From NCBI GenBank assembly GCA_030431435.1, contig JAUIJI010000005.1, positions 1-52,868 on the forward strand: 52,868 bases of DNA, read 5' to 3'. Both the position numbers and the translations under genes were made by a program. A model generated the notes under the pieces. It was not told where the DNA came from. It made no database searches and saw only the letters and a list, made by a program, of their open reading frames with translations. Shown piece after piece: positions 27,339-34,879 of this stretch (within the stretch, counting starts at the first letter, position 1; each line of letters begins with the position of its first letter). This DNA is from Alphaproteobacteria bacterium (GTDB lineage: Bacteria > Pseudomonadota > Alphaproteobacteria > Sphingomonadales > Sphingomonadaceae).

Positions 27339-28166
27339 TCAATCGCGCGCAGTGATCATCAAGGTGTCGACAAGTGTCGTCGTGAGCAATTCGTTGGCGA
27401 CACTGCCGATTGTGGCGTGGCGAAATCCGCTTTCACCATGCGATCCGATGACGACAAGGTCAGCCCCCGTTTTGGCCGCCACGCCGTTGACGACGCCGTA
27501 CACAAGGCCAATGTCCACATGCGTATGCAGACCTTCGCGAAGGCCTTCGTCGATCGCCAGGTCCTTCACGAAGCGGTCCATCCCGGCACGACTTGCGTCC
27601 AGCACTTCTTCGCGCACATAGGGCGCCTTCTGCCAGGCGTCGAAGGGTACGTGGCATCCATGCACCAGGTGGAATTCGGCATCCGGAAATATCTGGATAG
27701 CCTGCATCAAAGCCTTGGCAGATGGCACTGAGAAATCGGTTGCCAGGATTATCTTCCCGTAAGGCCGATGAGGCCGCTGTTTGACCACCAGGACCGGCTG
27801 TGAACAATTTCGAAGGGTGTAATCGACCGCTGTTCCAAGCAGGTAGTCGCGCAGGGAATTGTGCCGTGCCGGCCCCATCACGACGATACTGGCACCGCAA
27901 GTTTTTGCCGCCTCCGCAAGTGCCTGCGGCGCTGCACCTTCGGTGTAGAGGAACTCGACAGCTTCTGCTCCCGCAATTCCTTCGGGCAGCACCGCCCTCA
28001 TCTGCTTGTCGAGGCGCGACTTGTCGAAAACCTCGGACTGCTTGTAGTCCAGCGCGTGGACAAGCACGACCTTGCTGCCCAGTTGCTGGCCAAGCATTAT
28101 CGCGCGGTCGACCGCCCGATCAGCTCTTGCACTAAAGTCAGTCGCTACGAGTACCGGCCCTTGCAT
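27339..28166 (-). CDS. Universal stress protein, two tandem UspA domains
   Basis: The 275-aa protein has two Usp domains, residues ~1-130 and ~135-275. Each starts with VATDFS (LVATDFSARADRAVDRA and ILATDFSVPSAKALMQA). Each ends in the nucleotide-binding signature, GPARHNSLRDYLLGTAVDYTLRNCSQPVLVV and GSHGESGFRHATIGSVANELL. The second has the complete ATP-binding G-2x-G-9x-G-like motif. Tandem Usps of this kind are induced by oxygen limitation or stationary phase in many proteobacteria. A perfect TTGGAA-A-TTCCAA inverted repeat lies upstream at 28185-28197. Confidence 0.92.
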   Translation of the reverse strand: MQGPVLVATDFSARADRAVDRAIMLGQQLGSKVVLVHALDYKQSEVFDKSRLDKQMRAVLPEGIAGAEAVEFLYTEGAAPQALAEAAKTCGASIVVMGPARHNSLRDYLLGTAVDYTLRNCSQPVLVVKQRPHRPYGKIILATDFSVPSAKALMQAIQIFPDAEFHLVHGCHVPFDAWQKAPYVREEVLDASRAGMDRFVKDLAIDEGLREGLHTHVDIGLVYGVVNGVAAKTGADLVVIGSHGESGFRHATIGSVANELLTTTLVDTLMITARD

Positions 28167-28184
28167 TGAAACACACTCCTGTCG

Positions 28185-28197
28185 TTGGAAATTCCAA
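28185..28197. promoter_or_regulatory. Inverted repeat upstream of the usp gene
   Basis: TTGGAA-A-TTCCAA is a perfect 13-base inverted repeat 19 bases before the usp start on the minus strand, overlapping the expected 5' leader. It could be an operator or a small hairpin; no regulator can be named. Confidence 0.3.
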
Positions 28198-28240
28198 GGC
28201 AGAAGTCAGTAAACACTGCTCGAGCAGGTCGGGCATTGAC

Positions 28241-29431
28241 TCAGCGCAAGCTCACCACATTGTCGCTGCTGCGCGGATCGGGGCGGTCGCCGCGATAGAT
28301 GCTGGCCATCGGCTCGTCCTCGACGATGAAGCCCAGCGTGGCTCCGAATCCGTTGAAACGGGTAGCCATCGCCGCACCATAGGCGCCCAGCATGCCGATC
28401 TCGATATAGTCGCCCGCCTGGATATCCTCCGGCAGCATAAAGGGGCCCTTCATGAAGTCGGCATCGTCGCAGGTGGGGCCATAGAACGAGAATTCGGTGA
28501 GTGGCTGGGTGAGATCATCTTCCAGCGCGACAACAGGGAAGCGCCAAGCCACATGCGCGGCATCGAACAGCGCGCCATAGGCACCATCATTGATGTAGAG
28601 CTCATCCCCGCGGCGCTTCTCCACCTTCACGATCAGGCTGGAATATTCGGCGCACAGCGCACGGCCCGGCTCGGCCCACAGTTCCGCCGAATAGGAAATC
28701 GGCATCGCTTCGAACGAGCGGTGGATCTGCGCGAAATAGTCTTCCATCGCAGGCGGATCGAGATCCGGATAGATGCTCGGGAAACCGCCGCCGACATCGA
28801 CGATGTCCACGGTGATCGCGGCCTCTGCAATCGCTGCACGGACGCGCTCCAGCGCCTGCACATAGGCAAAGGGTGTCATCGCCTGGCTGCCGACGTGGAA
28901 GCAGATGCCCAGCGCATCGCAATGCTGGCGGGTGGCCTGCAGCAGCGGGGTTGCATCGGCAAGGTCGACGCCGAACTTGGAAGCCAGCGAAAGCTCGGAA
29001 TGTTCGGAGGATACGCGCAGGCGCACCAGCAGTTGCAGATCGCTTGCGCCGTCCGTGGCCTCCACGATCTTCTGCAGCTCTTCCATCGTGTCCAGGCTGA
29101 AGGTGCGAACGCCATGCTGGAAATAGGCTTCGCGGATCGCTCCCTTTGTTTTCACCGGATGCATGAAGCACAGCGTGGCTTCGGGCAGCACTTCGCGCAC
29201 CATGCGAACCTCGCCGATCGAAGCGACGTCATAATGCGTCACGCCTTCGCTCCACAGGATGCGAATCAGGTCGGGCGAAGGATTGGCCTTCACCGCGTAC
29301 ATCGCCGTACCGGGGAACTTCTCGGTGAAGAAACGCGCAGCGCGGGCAGCGGCATGGGGGCGATTGAGAATCACCGCCTCATCCGGAGCAATTTCGCGGA
29401 CTACAGCCTTGGCGTCAGGGAAAGTGTGCAA
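28241..29431 (-). CDS. Ornithine-decarboxylase-like PLP enzyme (fold III)
   Basis: The 396-aa protein has the PLP Lys in YAVKANPSPDLI (Lys48), SKFGVDL, CFHVGSQ, DVGGGFPSIYP, an AEPGRALCAEYS segment and the active-site Cys motif GPTCDDAD, all as in eukaryote-type ornithine/lysine decarboxylases. The family makes putrescine or cadaverine from ornithine or lysine. Alphaproteobacterial members are commonly ornithine decarboxylases. The likely start is TTG 29431 (MHTFPDAKAVV), preceded by GGGGG. A structured leader lies upstream. A deoxyhypusine-synthase-like gene lies about 1.8 kb away and could use the putrescine. Confidence 0.92.
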   Translation of the reverse strand: MHTFPDAKAVVREIAPDEAVILNRPHAAARAARFFTEKFPGTAMYAVKANPSPDLIRILWSEGVTHYDVASIGEVRMVREVLPEATLCFMHPVKTKGAIREAYFQHGVRTFSLDTMEELQKIVEATDGASDLQLLVRLRVSSEHSELSLASKFGVDLADATPLLQATRQHCDALGICFHVGSQAMTPFAYVQALERVRAAIAEAAITVDIVDVGGGFPSIYPDLDPPAMEDYFAQIHRSFEAMPISYSAELWAEPGRALCAEYSSLIVKVEKRRGDELYINDGAYGALFDAAHVAWRFPVVALEDDLTQPLTEFSFYGPTCDDADFMKGPFMLPEDIQAGDYIEIGMLGAYGAAMATRFNGFGATLGFIVEDEPMASIYRGDRPDPRSSDNVVSLR

Positions 29432-29516
29432 TTCAAGGGACCCCCAGAACGTTAGTTACTCACAAGCTGCCTTGCGGTTGGAAGTCCCCTTGGGGCAGCG
29501 GAAGGGGGGCATATAA
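29432..29516 (-). promoter_or_regulatory. Structured leader of the ornithine-decarboxylase-like gene, candidate speF-type RNA
   Basis: A -10-like TTATAT lies at 29516-29511 (minus strand). The presumed leader contains CCCCAAGGGG, then AAGGGGAC, then an A/G-rich central region with CCAACCGCAAGG. Just before the TTG start is GGGGGTCCCTT. GTCCCTT can pair with AAGGG(G)AC and would hide the Shine-Dalgarno region. Alphaproteobacterial ornithine decarboxylase genes are known to carry the speF leader motif; I could not match the consensus, so the assignment is tentative. Confidence 0.4.
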
Positions 29517-29590
29517 AGCCGCGAAATCCTGATGCAAGAACAAAGCGCATGGCATTTCCACGCATCAGGCGGCAGCATGTTCCGAAAAAG

Positions 29591-30139
29591 TCAGAACTTC
29601 ACGTCAGGCACGGCATCGACCACGCCCTTTTCGCTGTCATCGAGCTGGTGGAAATCGGCCGGGCGGAAACCCAGCATGCCGGCAAACAGGACTGCGGGAA
29701 ACGATTCGATACCGGTGTTGTAGCGAGACACGGCAGCGTTGAGCGCACGGCGCGCAGCGGCCAGCTTGTCTTCCACATCGCCCAGCTCGCGCTGGAGTTC
29801 CTGGAAATTGGCGCTCGCCTTGAGGTCGGGATAAGCCTCGCCCAGCGCCAGCAGCTTGTCCAGCGCCACACGCAGCTGCGCCTCGTCGCCGGAAGCAGGA
29901 GAGCCGCTGGCGGCTGTATTGCGGGCAGAAATCACTGCATCGAGCGTGTCCTGCTCATGCGCCGCATAACCTTTTACCGTGTTCACGAGATTGGGGATCA
30001 GGTCGTGCCGCTGGCGTAATTGCGCATCGATATCGGCCACGCCCTGATTGACGTTCTGCCGCAGTGCCACGAGCTTGTTGTAAATGCCGATGACCACGAT
30101 GACCAGCAGCACCGCGAAGCCGATAAGAATCCATTCCAT
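29591..30139 (-). CDS. lemA: LemA family protein
   Basis: The 182-aa protein has an N-terminal membrane anchor (MEWILIGFAVLLVIVVIGIYNKLV) followed by the LemA coiled region LRQNVNQGVADIDAQLRQRHDLIPNLVNTVKGYAAHEQ. It also has YPDLKASANFQELQRELGDVEDKLAAARRALNAAVSRYN and the C-terminal FPAVLFAGMLGF. LemA proteins have an extracytoplasmic helical domain and unknown function. It is divergent from a DUF3137-like gene, a frequent genomic partner of LemA. Confidence 0.95.
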   Translation of the reverse strand: MEWILIGFAVLLVIVVIGIYNKLVALRQNVNQGVADIDAQLRQRHDLIPNLVNTVKGYAAHEQDTLDAVISARNTAASGSPASGDEAQLRVALDKLLALGEAYPDLKASANFQELQRELGDVEDKLAAARRALNAAVSRYNTGIESFPAVLFAGMLGFRPADFHQLDDSEKGVVDAVPDVKF

Positions 30140-30184
30140 GAAACCTGCCCTAACCTATCCCTGTTAAGACAAAGTGTGCCATGA

Positions 30185-31165
30185 ATGGGAACGGGCGCAA
30201 GGGGGGCATTGAATAGCGTGATCGCGAGACCGGATATCGATGAACTGCTCAGCGGTGAACTGGGCCAGTGGCTGCAGGGACAGACGCTGGTGCGGGATGA
30301 GGCGCGCGAGAAGAGCAATTCGCGGCTGGTCATCGCCGCCTTCGTGGTGCTGCCCGCGCTGGCCTTCATCTGGTTCAGCCCGATCGGGATCGGCCAGCTG
30401 GGTATATTCCTGTCCGTGGTGATCGTCGGGGCGGCAGGCTGGTGGGTCTATGCCCCGCGCGCCAAGGCGATCAAACAGACCAAGGAAGGCATCAACGCCG
30501 CCCTCGCCCGCGCTCTGGGGCTGGAATATGAGCACGACTGCCAGCCGGGCATGGGCTTTGCCCGCGCCCAGGCGTTCAAGATGCTGCCCGGTTTCGACCG
30601 GTCGAGCTATGAGGACATGTGGAGCGGCGAAGTTTCCGGACGGCGCTTCACCTTGCATGAAGCCGAACTCAAGCAGCGCAGATCAAGCGGCAAGAGCACG
30701 CATTATGTCACCGTGTTCCGCGGGCCGGTGATGACCATTTCGTCAGACCGCGAATTTCACGGCATCACCCTTCTCGAACGCGCGGGCAAACATCGCAACT
30801 TCCTGTTTTTCGGCGAGAAGGACAGCCTCAGCGTGGGCGGCAAGGAATTGCGCAAGGTGGACATGGTGCATCCCGAATTCGAGGATGAATTCACCATCTA
30901 CGCCACTGACCAGACCGAGGCGCACTACCTTGTTCACCCCTCCTATGTCGAAAAGCTGATTGAGCTGGAGCGCGCCTTTGCAGGCAAGAAGATCCGCACT
31001 CTGATGATGGACGGCGAAGTCACTGTGGTGCTGGAAGCCAAGAACATGTTCGAAAGCGGCAGCATGGATGCAGGCCGCGATCGGGAAATGATCGAGACCT
31101 GCATCGAGCAATTCATGTCGATGGCGGAACTTGCTGCGGCGCTGAACCAGTCGGGAAAGCGCTAG
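30185..31165 (+). CDS. DUF3137-like membrane protein
   Basis: The ~326-aa protein has two adjacent membrane segments (LVIAAFVVLPALAFIWF and LGIFLSVVIVGAAGWWVYA). A cytosolic domain follows with SSYEDMWSGEVSGRRFTLHEAELKQ, TVFRGPVMTISSDREFHG and FEDEFTIYATDQTEAHYLVHPSYVEKL, which I associate with DUF3137 proteins found next to LemA. Function is unknown; the pairing suggests a membrane-associated LemA complex. The first ATG (30185) lacks a ribosome site, whereas AAGGGGGG precedes TTG 30209 and GTG 30218, so the real start may be one of these. A palindromic repeat follows the stop. Confidence 0.8.
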   Translation: MGTGARGALNSVIARPDIDELLSGELGQWLQGQTLVRDEAREKSNSRLVIAAFVVLPALAFIWFSPIGIGQLGIFLSVVIVGAAGWWVYAPRAKAIKQTKEGINAALARALGLEYEHDCQPGMGFARAQAFKMLPGFDRSSYEDMWSGEVSGRRFTLHEAELKQRRSSGKSTHYVTVFRGPVMTISSDREFHGITLLERAGKHRNFLFFGEKDSLSVGGKELRKVDMVHPEFEDEFTIYATDQTEAHYLVHPSYVEKLIELERAFAGKKIRTLMMDGEVTVVLEAKNMFESGSMDAGRDREMIETCIEQFMSMAELAAALNQSGKR

Positions 31166-31175
31166 CTTCACATTT

Positions 31176-31262
31176 CGTCATTGCGAGGCCGCAAGCCGAA
31201 GCAATCCAGGGCGACACAGCACCGCCCTGGATTGCCGCGCGGCTACGCCGCTCGCAATGACG
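31176..31262. repeat. 87-base palindromic repeat (REP/BIME-like)
   Basis: The outer arms CGTCATTGCGAG (31176-31187) and CTCGCAATGACG (31251-31262) are exact inverse complements. Inside, GCAATCCAGGGCG pairs with CGCCCTGGATTGC. The core CGTCATTGCGAG...GCAATCCAGGG is, as I recall, a dispersed intergenic repeat in sphingomonads. It lies between the convergent DUF3137-like and deoxyhypusine-synthase-like genes, where it could stop transcription from both sides. I see no second copy in this window. Confidence 0.8.
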
Positions 31263-31270
31263 GTGGTATC

Positions 31271-32326
31271 TTACTTATCGAACAGCTTGGCCCAGCGGCG
31301 CTTCTCGCGGGTCTTCCAGTGTTCGCGGTGGTAAGCGTCCGATGCCAGCAGCGGCATGACCGAACCGGCTTCGGCGAACACCATCTGTTCGATCGCGGTG
31401 GAGACCTTGCCCCAGCTCGCCGCTTCCTGCAGCGTGGAGGACGAACAGGCACCATCGCGCACGTCAGCCACGGTGATCTGCACCGCATATTTGTGCACCG
31501 CCACGTCTTCATGACCGAGGATTTCGGCACAGACGACCGTGTCCTGGATGAAGTTCTTGGGCACGCCGCCACCGACCATCAGCAGGCCGCTTTCGCCAGC
31601 CTTGATCTTGATATCGGTGAGCTCGCGGAAGTCTGCCACGGCGTCGATCATCAGGTAAGGCTCGCCCTTTTCCATCTGGTCGACCTGGTGCTTCACCAGC
31701 CCGAAGCCTGCGGACGAGTCCACAAAGGCCGGGCAGAAGATTGGCACATCATGCTCATAGGCGAGCTTGACGAGGCTGTTGTCCTTCTTGCCGTGTTCGG
31801 CAAGGTACTTGCCCATCTCGCGGATGAAGGCGCGGCTGGAATAGGGGCCAGCGGGCAGCGAGTTGGCAATCTTGTTGATCGTGAAGTCGCAATCCTGAAG
31901 CTGCTCTTCATCGATGTAGGTATCGTAGATGCGGTCGATATAGAGCGAACGCAGCGTGTCATCGTCCGGGATCTCGTTCGCCTGGTAATGCTTGTGGCCA
32001 AGCCCTTCGAAGAAATCCATGTCGACAATGGTAGCGCCGGTGGCGACCACGCAATCGACCATGTTGGAACGGATCAGCTCTGCATAAAGGTCCATGCAGC
32101 CGCCCGCGCTGGTGGAACCGGCAATGACGAGGAAGATCGTGCAATCCTTGTCGGCCAGCATCTGGTTGTAGATGCCGGTGGCGCGGGCAAGGTCACGGCT
32201 GGTGAAGCTCATCTTGCCCATCGAATCGATGATCGGGCGCGCATCGAAAGTGGTGATGTCGATATGCTCGACTTCCGTCGAAAGGAGTTCCTTCTTGCGG
32301 GTGTCGTTGATCTTGGATTCGGTCAT
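31271..32326 (-). CDS. Deoxyhypusine-synthase-like protein (possible homospermidine synthase)
   Basis: The 351-aa protein has the NAD-fold features of the deoxyhypusine synthase family: LVIAGSTSAGGCMDLYAELIRSN, VATGATIVDMDFFEGLG, HDVPIFCPAFVDSSAGFGL, and LLMVGGGVPKNFIQD. The Lys in the last segment (Lys257) aligns with the catalytic Lys of GGGVVKHH in eukaryotic enzymes. Bacteria have no eIF5A, so the substrate is probably a polyamine. Plant homospermidine synthase arose from this family, and homospermidine is the main polyamine reported for sphingomonads. The ornithine-decarboxylase-like gene nearby would supply putrescine. Family certain, reaction inferred. Confidence 0.9.
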   Translation of the reverse strand: MTESKINDTRKKELLSTEVEHIDITTFDARPIIDSMGKMSFTSRDLARATGIYNQMLADKDCTIFLVIAGSTSAGGCMDLYAELIRSNMVDCVVATGATIVDMDFFEGLGHKHYQANEIPDDDTLRSLYIDRIYDTYIDEEQLQDCDFTINKIANSLPAGPYSSRAFIREMGKYLAEHGKKDNSLVKLAYEHDVPIFCPAFVDSSAGFGLVKHQVDQMEKGEPYLMIDAVADFRELTDIKIKAGESGLLMVGGGVPKNFIQDTVVCAEILGHEDVAVHKYAVQITVADVRDGACSSSTLQEAASWGKVSTAIEQMVFAEAGSVMPLLASDAYHREHWKTREKRRWAKLFDK

Positions 32327-32515
32327 TCATGCTCTCCGGCCATTGCTGGTCATAAGGCGAATCGCACGCGGATTTTACGCGGCGATTTCAGTGCGGCAGC
32401 GCCCTTTGTAGCAAAGCTTGGGCGAAGCAAGAAAAATGTCCGAAATAGGTTGCATTTGACAATCTAATTTCCGGGGCGCACCCTCGCCATCGGGAAATCG
32501 GGAGGAGACGAAATC

Positions 32516-32938
32516 ATGTCCACGCAAATTCTTGCGCCAGCCGCCGTGCTGGTGGCCTGGTCACTGTTCATGCTGCTGTGGATGGCCGCCTTGCGCTTGC
32601 CGGCGCTCGCCAAGCTTGACATGCCACCGGAGAAATCACGCGGTGGCAGGGGCAGCGATCTCGACGGTGTCCTGCCAGACGAAATGCAGTGGAAAGCCCA
32701 CAATTACAATCACCTGATGGAACAGCCGACCATCTTCTATGCGCTGGTGGCGATCTTCGCGATTGGCGGCGCTACGCAGACGGATGTGTGGCTGGCATGG
32801 GCCTATGTCGGCCTGCGCGTGGTGCATTCGCTGTGGCAGGCAATGGTCAACACCATCCCCGTCCGCCTGTCGATTTTCGTGCTGGGCACCGTGGTGCTGG
32901 TCGCCATGGCGGTGCGCGCAGTGATGCTGACGCTATAG
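32516..32938 (+). CDS. MAPEG family membrane protein
   Basis: The 140-aa protein has four hydrophobic segments: an N-terminal helix (ILAPAAVLVAWSLFMLLWMAALR), then FYALVAIFAIGG, VWLAWAYVGLRVVHSLWQ and FVLGTVVLVAMAVRAVML. The MAPEG hallmarks HNYNHLMEQPTIFYALV and GLRVVHSLWQ are present. MAPEG proteins are membrane glutathione transferases/peroxidases or relatives of unknown use. GGGAGGAGACGAA precedes the ATG, a strong ribosome site. It stands alone. Confidence 0.9.
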   Translation: MSTQILAPAAVLVAWSLFMLLWMAALRLPALAKLDMPPEKSRGGRGSDLDGVLPDEMQWKAHNYNHLMEQPTIFYALVAIFAIGGATQTDVWLAWAYVGLRVVHSLWQAMVNTIPVRLSIFVLGTVVLVAMAVRAVMLTL

Positions 32939-33029
32939 GCGCAGATAGGCAATAATGCAGAGGCTTCGCTTCGGCCAGCGGTAGGCCGCCCCGGATTATG
33001 CCAGCGGCATCACACATGGAGTTGCCGCG

Positions 33030-33485
33030 ATGGGCCACATTCTGATTGTCGATGACGACGAGATCATAGCCGAACTCGCATCCGAAATCCTGATTTCGGA
33101 AGGGCACGCCTGCGGCTGGGTCACAGACGCCGCACAGGCGGAAAAGCTGCTGCGCTGGCGCAGGCCGGACCTGATGCTGCTGGATGACAACATGCCGGGA
33201 GAAACCGGCAACACGCTGCTGCGCCGCCTGCGTAAGTCTCCCCAATTCTATGATCTGCCGGTGATCATGTTCACGGCGGCTACAGGCGAGAATGACGAGC
33301 GCCGTGCGCGCTTTAACGGCGCGCAGGATTACGTCCGCAAGCCAGTCGATCCCAAGGTCTTGCTATGGCGTGTCGAGAAAGCGCTGAAATCGCGCGGGCC
33401 CCGCAAGCACCGCAGGCTTGAGGACTTGGCCGAATTCCAGTTGCAACACTATTGCGAAGAGAAACCGCGACAGGTGTTTATCTAG
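33030..33485 (+). CDS. Single-domain response regulator
   Basis: The 151-aa protein is a receiver domain. It has the acidic pocket HILIVDDDE, the phospho-acceptor Asp52 in LMLLDDNMPG, Thr in VIMFTAATG and Lys in YVRKPVDPKVLL, then a basic ~30-residue tail (RGPRKHRRLEDLAEFQ). No output domain is present, so it acts by protein contact, as CheY- or DivK-like regulators do. Its TAG stop lies in a CTAG shared with the otsA stop on the other strand, so the genes converge with overlapping ends. Confidence 0.92.
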   Translation: MGHILIVDDDEIIAELASEILISEGHACGWVTDAAQAEKLLRWRRPDLMLLDDNMPGETGNTLLRRLRKSPQFYDLPVIMFTAATGENDERRARFNGAQDYVRKPVDPKVLLWRVEKALKSRGPRKHRRLEDLAEFQLQHYCEEKPRQVFI

Positions 33486-34870
33486 GCCCCCAGCCCTTCC
33501 ATGTCGCCGATGAAGTCCTGCGTCCAGCGCAGCACGTTGTCGTCACGAACGGTTCCGATCAGCTTCTGGTAGCGCTCCTTGCGTTCATCCAGCGGCATGT
33601 CGAGCGCGAGGCGGATATTGTGCGCCAGGTCATCAGGGCTGTGCGGGTTCACGAGCAGCGCGTCCTGCATCTGCTGTGCAGCCCCCGCAAACATGGACAG
33701 CACCAGCACGCCGGGATCTTCCGGGTCCTGCGCCGCCACATACTCCTTGGCCACCAGGTTCATTCCGTCACGCAAGGGGGTGACAAGGCCGATCTTGGAA
33801 GCGCGGTAAAAACCGAACAGCTCTTCTTGGCTGTAACCCTTGTTGACGTAGCGGATCGGAACAAGATCGACGTCCGAACGCGCACCGTTGATCTGCCCGC
33901 ACTTCTGCTCGAGTATCTCGCGGATTTTCTGGTAGGAGCCGATATCCTCGCGGCTGGGCGGCGCGATCTGGATGAAGACAAGGTCCTCCACGCGCTCCGG
34001 ATGCTCGTCAAAGAAGCGACCGATACCGTCGATCCGCTCCGGAATACCCTTGGAATAATCGAGCCGATCCACACCGATCATGCAGGTGCGCCCGCGCAAT
34101 GACCTGGCAAGCCGATCCTGCGCGGTCTGCGCGGCCGGAGTATTGCCCTTCTCCATGAAATGATCGTAGTCGATCCCGATGGGATAGGCGCGCGCAACGC
34201 TGGTCCGCCCGTCCAGCGTCACTGTGCCCTTCTCGCGATCGACCTCGGCACCCAGTTCCTTGGCGCAATAATGCAGGAAGCTCTCCAGCCAGGTATCGTT
34301 CTGGAAGCCGATCAGGTCATAATGCAGCAGGCTTCTCACCAGCCGCTCGTGATATGGAAGCGAGACGAACAGGTTGGATGGGGGCCATGGGATGTGCAGG
34401 AAGAAACCGAGTTTGTTCTTGAGCCCGCGTGCGCGCAGCCTCTCGCCCAGCGGCATCAGGTGATAATCATGCACCCAGACAAGGTCGCCGTCCTCCACCA
34501 GTGGCAAGACGCTGTCCGCAAAACGTTCGTTGACCCGCTCATAACCCTTGCCGAATTCGCGCTCATATTCGGTAAGGTCGATACGATAATGGAACAGCGG
34601 CCACAGCGTGGAATTGGCATAGCCGTTGTAATACTCCTCGAGATCCTGCTTCTCGAGGTCGATCGTGGCGGTGGTCACGCCTTCCGCCGAACGCTGGATA
34701 TGCAGGTCGCCGGTGAACGCGCTGCATTCCTGCCCGGACCAGCCGAACCAGATACCGCCGTTGTCCTTCAGGGCCGAATTGAGAGCCCCTGCCAATCCGC
34801 CCTGCGCACCAGCGGCTCCACGCGCCTTGGGAACCGCGACCCTGTTCGAAATGACAACAAGCCTGCTCAT
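33482..34870 (-). CDS. otsA: Trehalose-6-phosphate synthase
   Basis: The 462-aa GT20 enzyme has VISNRVAVP at the N-terminus, GGLAGALNSALKDNGGIWFGWSG, VWVHDYHLMPLGERLR, FFLHIPWPP, and the nucleotide-sugar site IGVDRLDYSKGIPERI with PLRDGMNLVAKEYVAAQ. It joins UDP-glucose and glucose-6-phosphate. It is last in the otsB-GH15-otsA set, 9 bases after the GH15 stop. The product, trehalose, is an osmoprotectant in this group. Confidence 0.97.
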   Translation of the reverse strand: MSRLVVISNRVAVPKARGAAGAQGGLAGALNSALKDNGGIWFGWSGQECSAFTGDLHIQRSAEGVTTATIDLEKQDLEEYYNGYANSTLWPLFHYRIDLTEYEREFGKGYERVNERFADSVLPLVEDGDLVWVHDYHLMPLGERLRARGLKNKLGFFLHIPWPPSNLFVSLPYHERLVRSLLHYDLIGFQNDTWLESFLHYCAKELGAEVDREKGTVTLDGRTSVARAYPIGIDYDHFMEKGNTPAAQTAQDRLARSLRGRTCMIGVDRLDYSKGIPERIDGIGRFFDEHPERVEDLVFIQIAPPSREDIGSYQKIREILEQKCGQINGARSDVDLVPIRYVNKGYSQEELFGFYRASKIGLVTPLRDGMNLVAKEYVAAQDPEDPGVLVLSMFAGAAQQMQDALLVNPHSPDDLAHNIRLALDMPLDERKERYQKLIGTVRDDNVLRWTQDFIGDMEGLGA

Positions 34871-34879
34871 GAATGCCCC

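Noticed and set aside
28236-28249. TTGAC-TCAG-CGCAA, half FNR-like site upstream of the usp gene
   Set aside because: Only one half matches the consensus and it overlaps the end of the decarboxylase gene.
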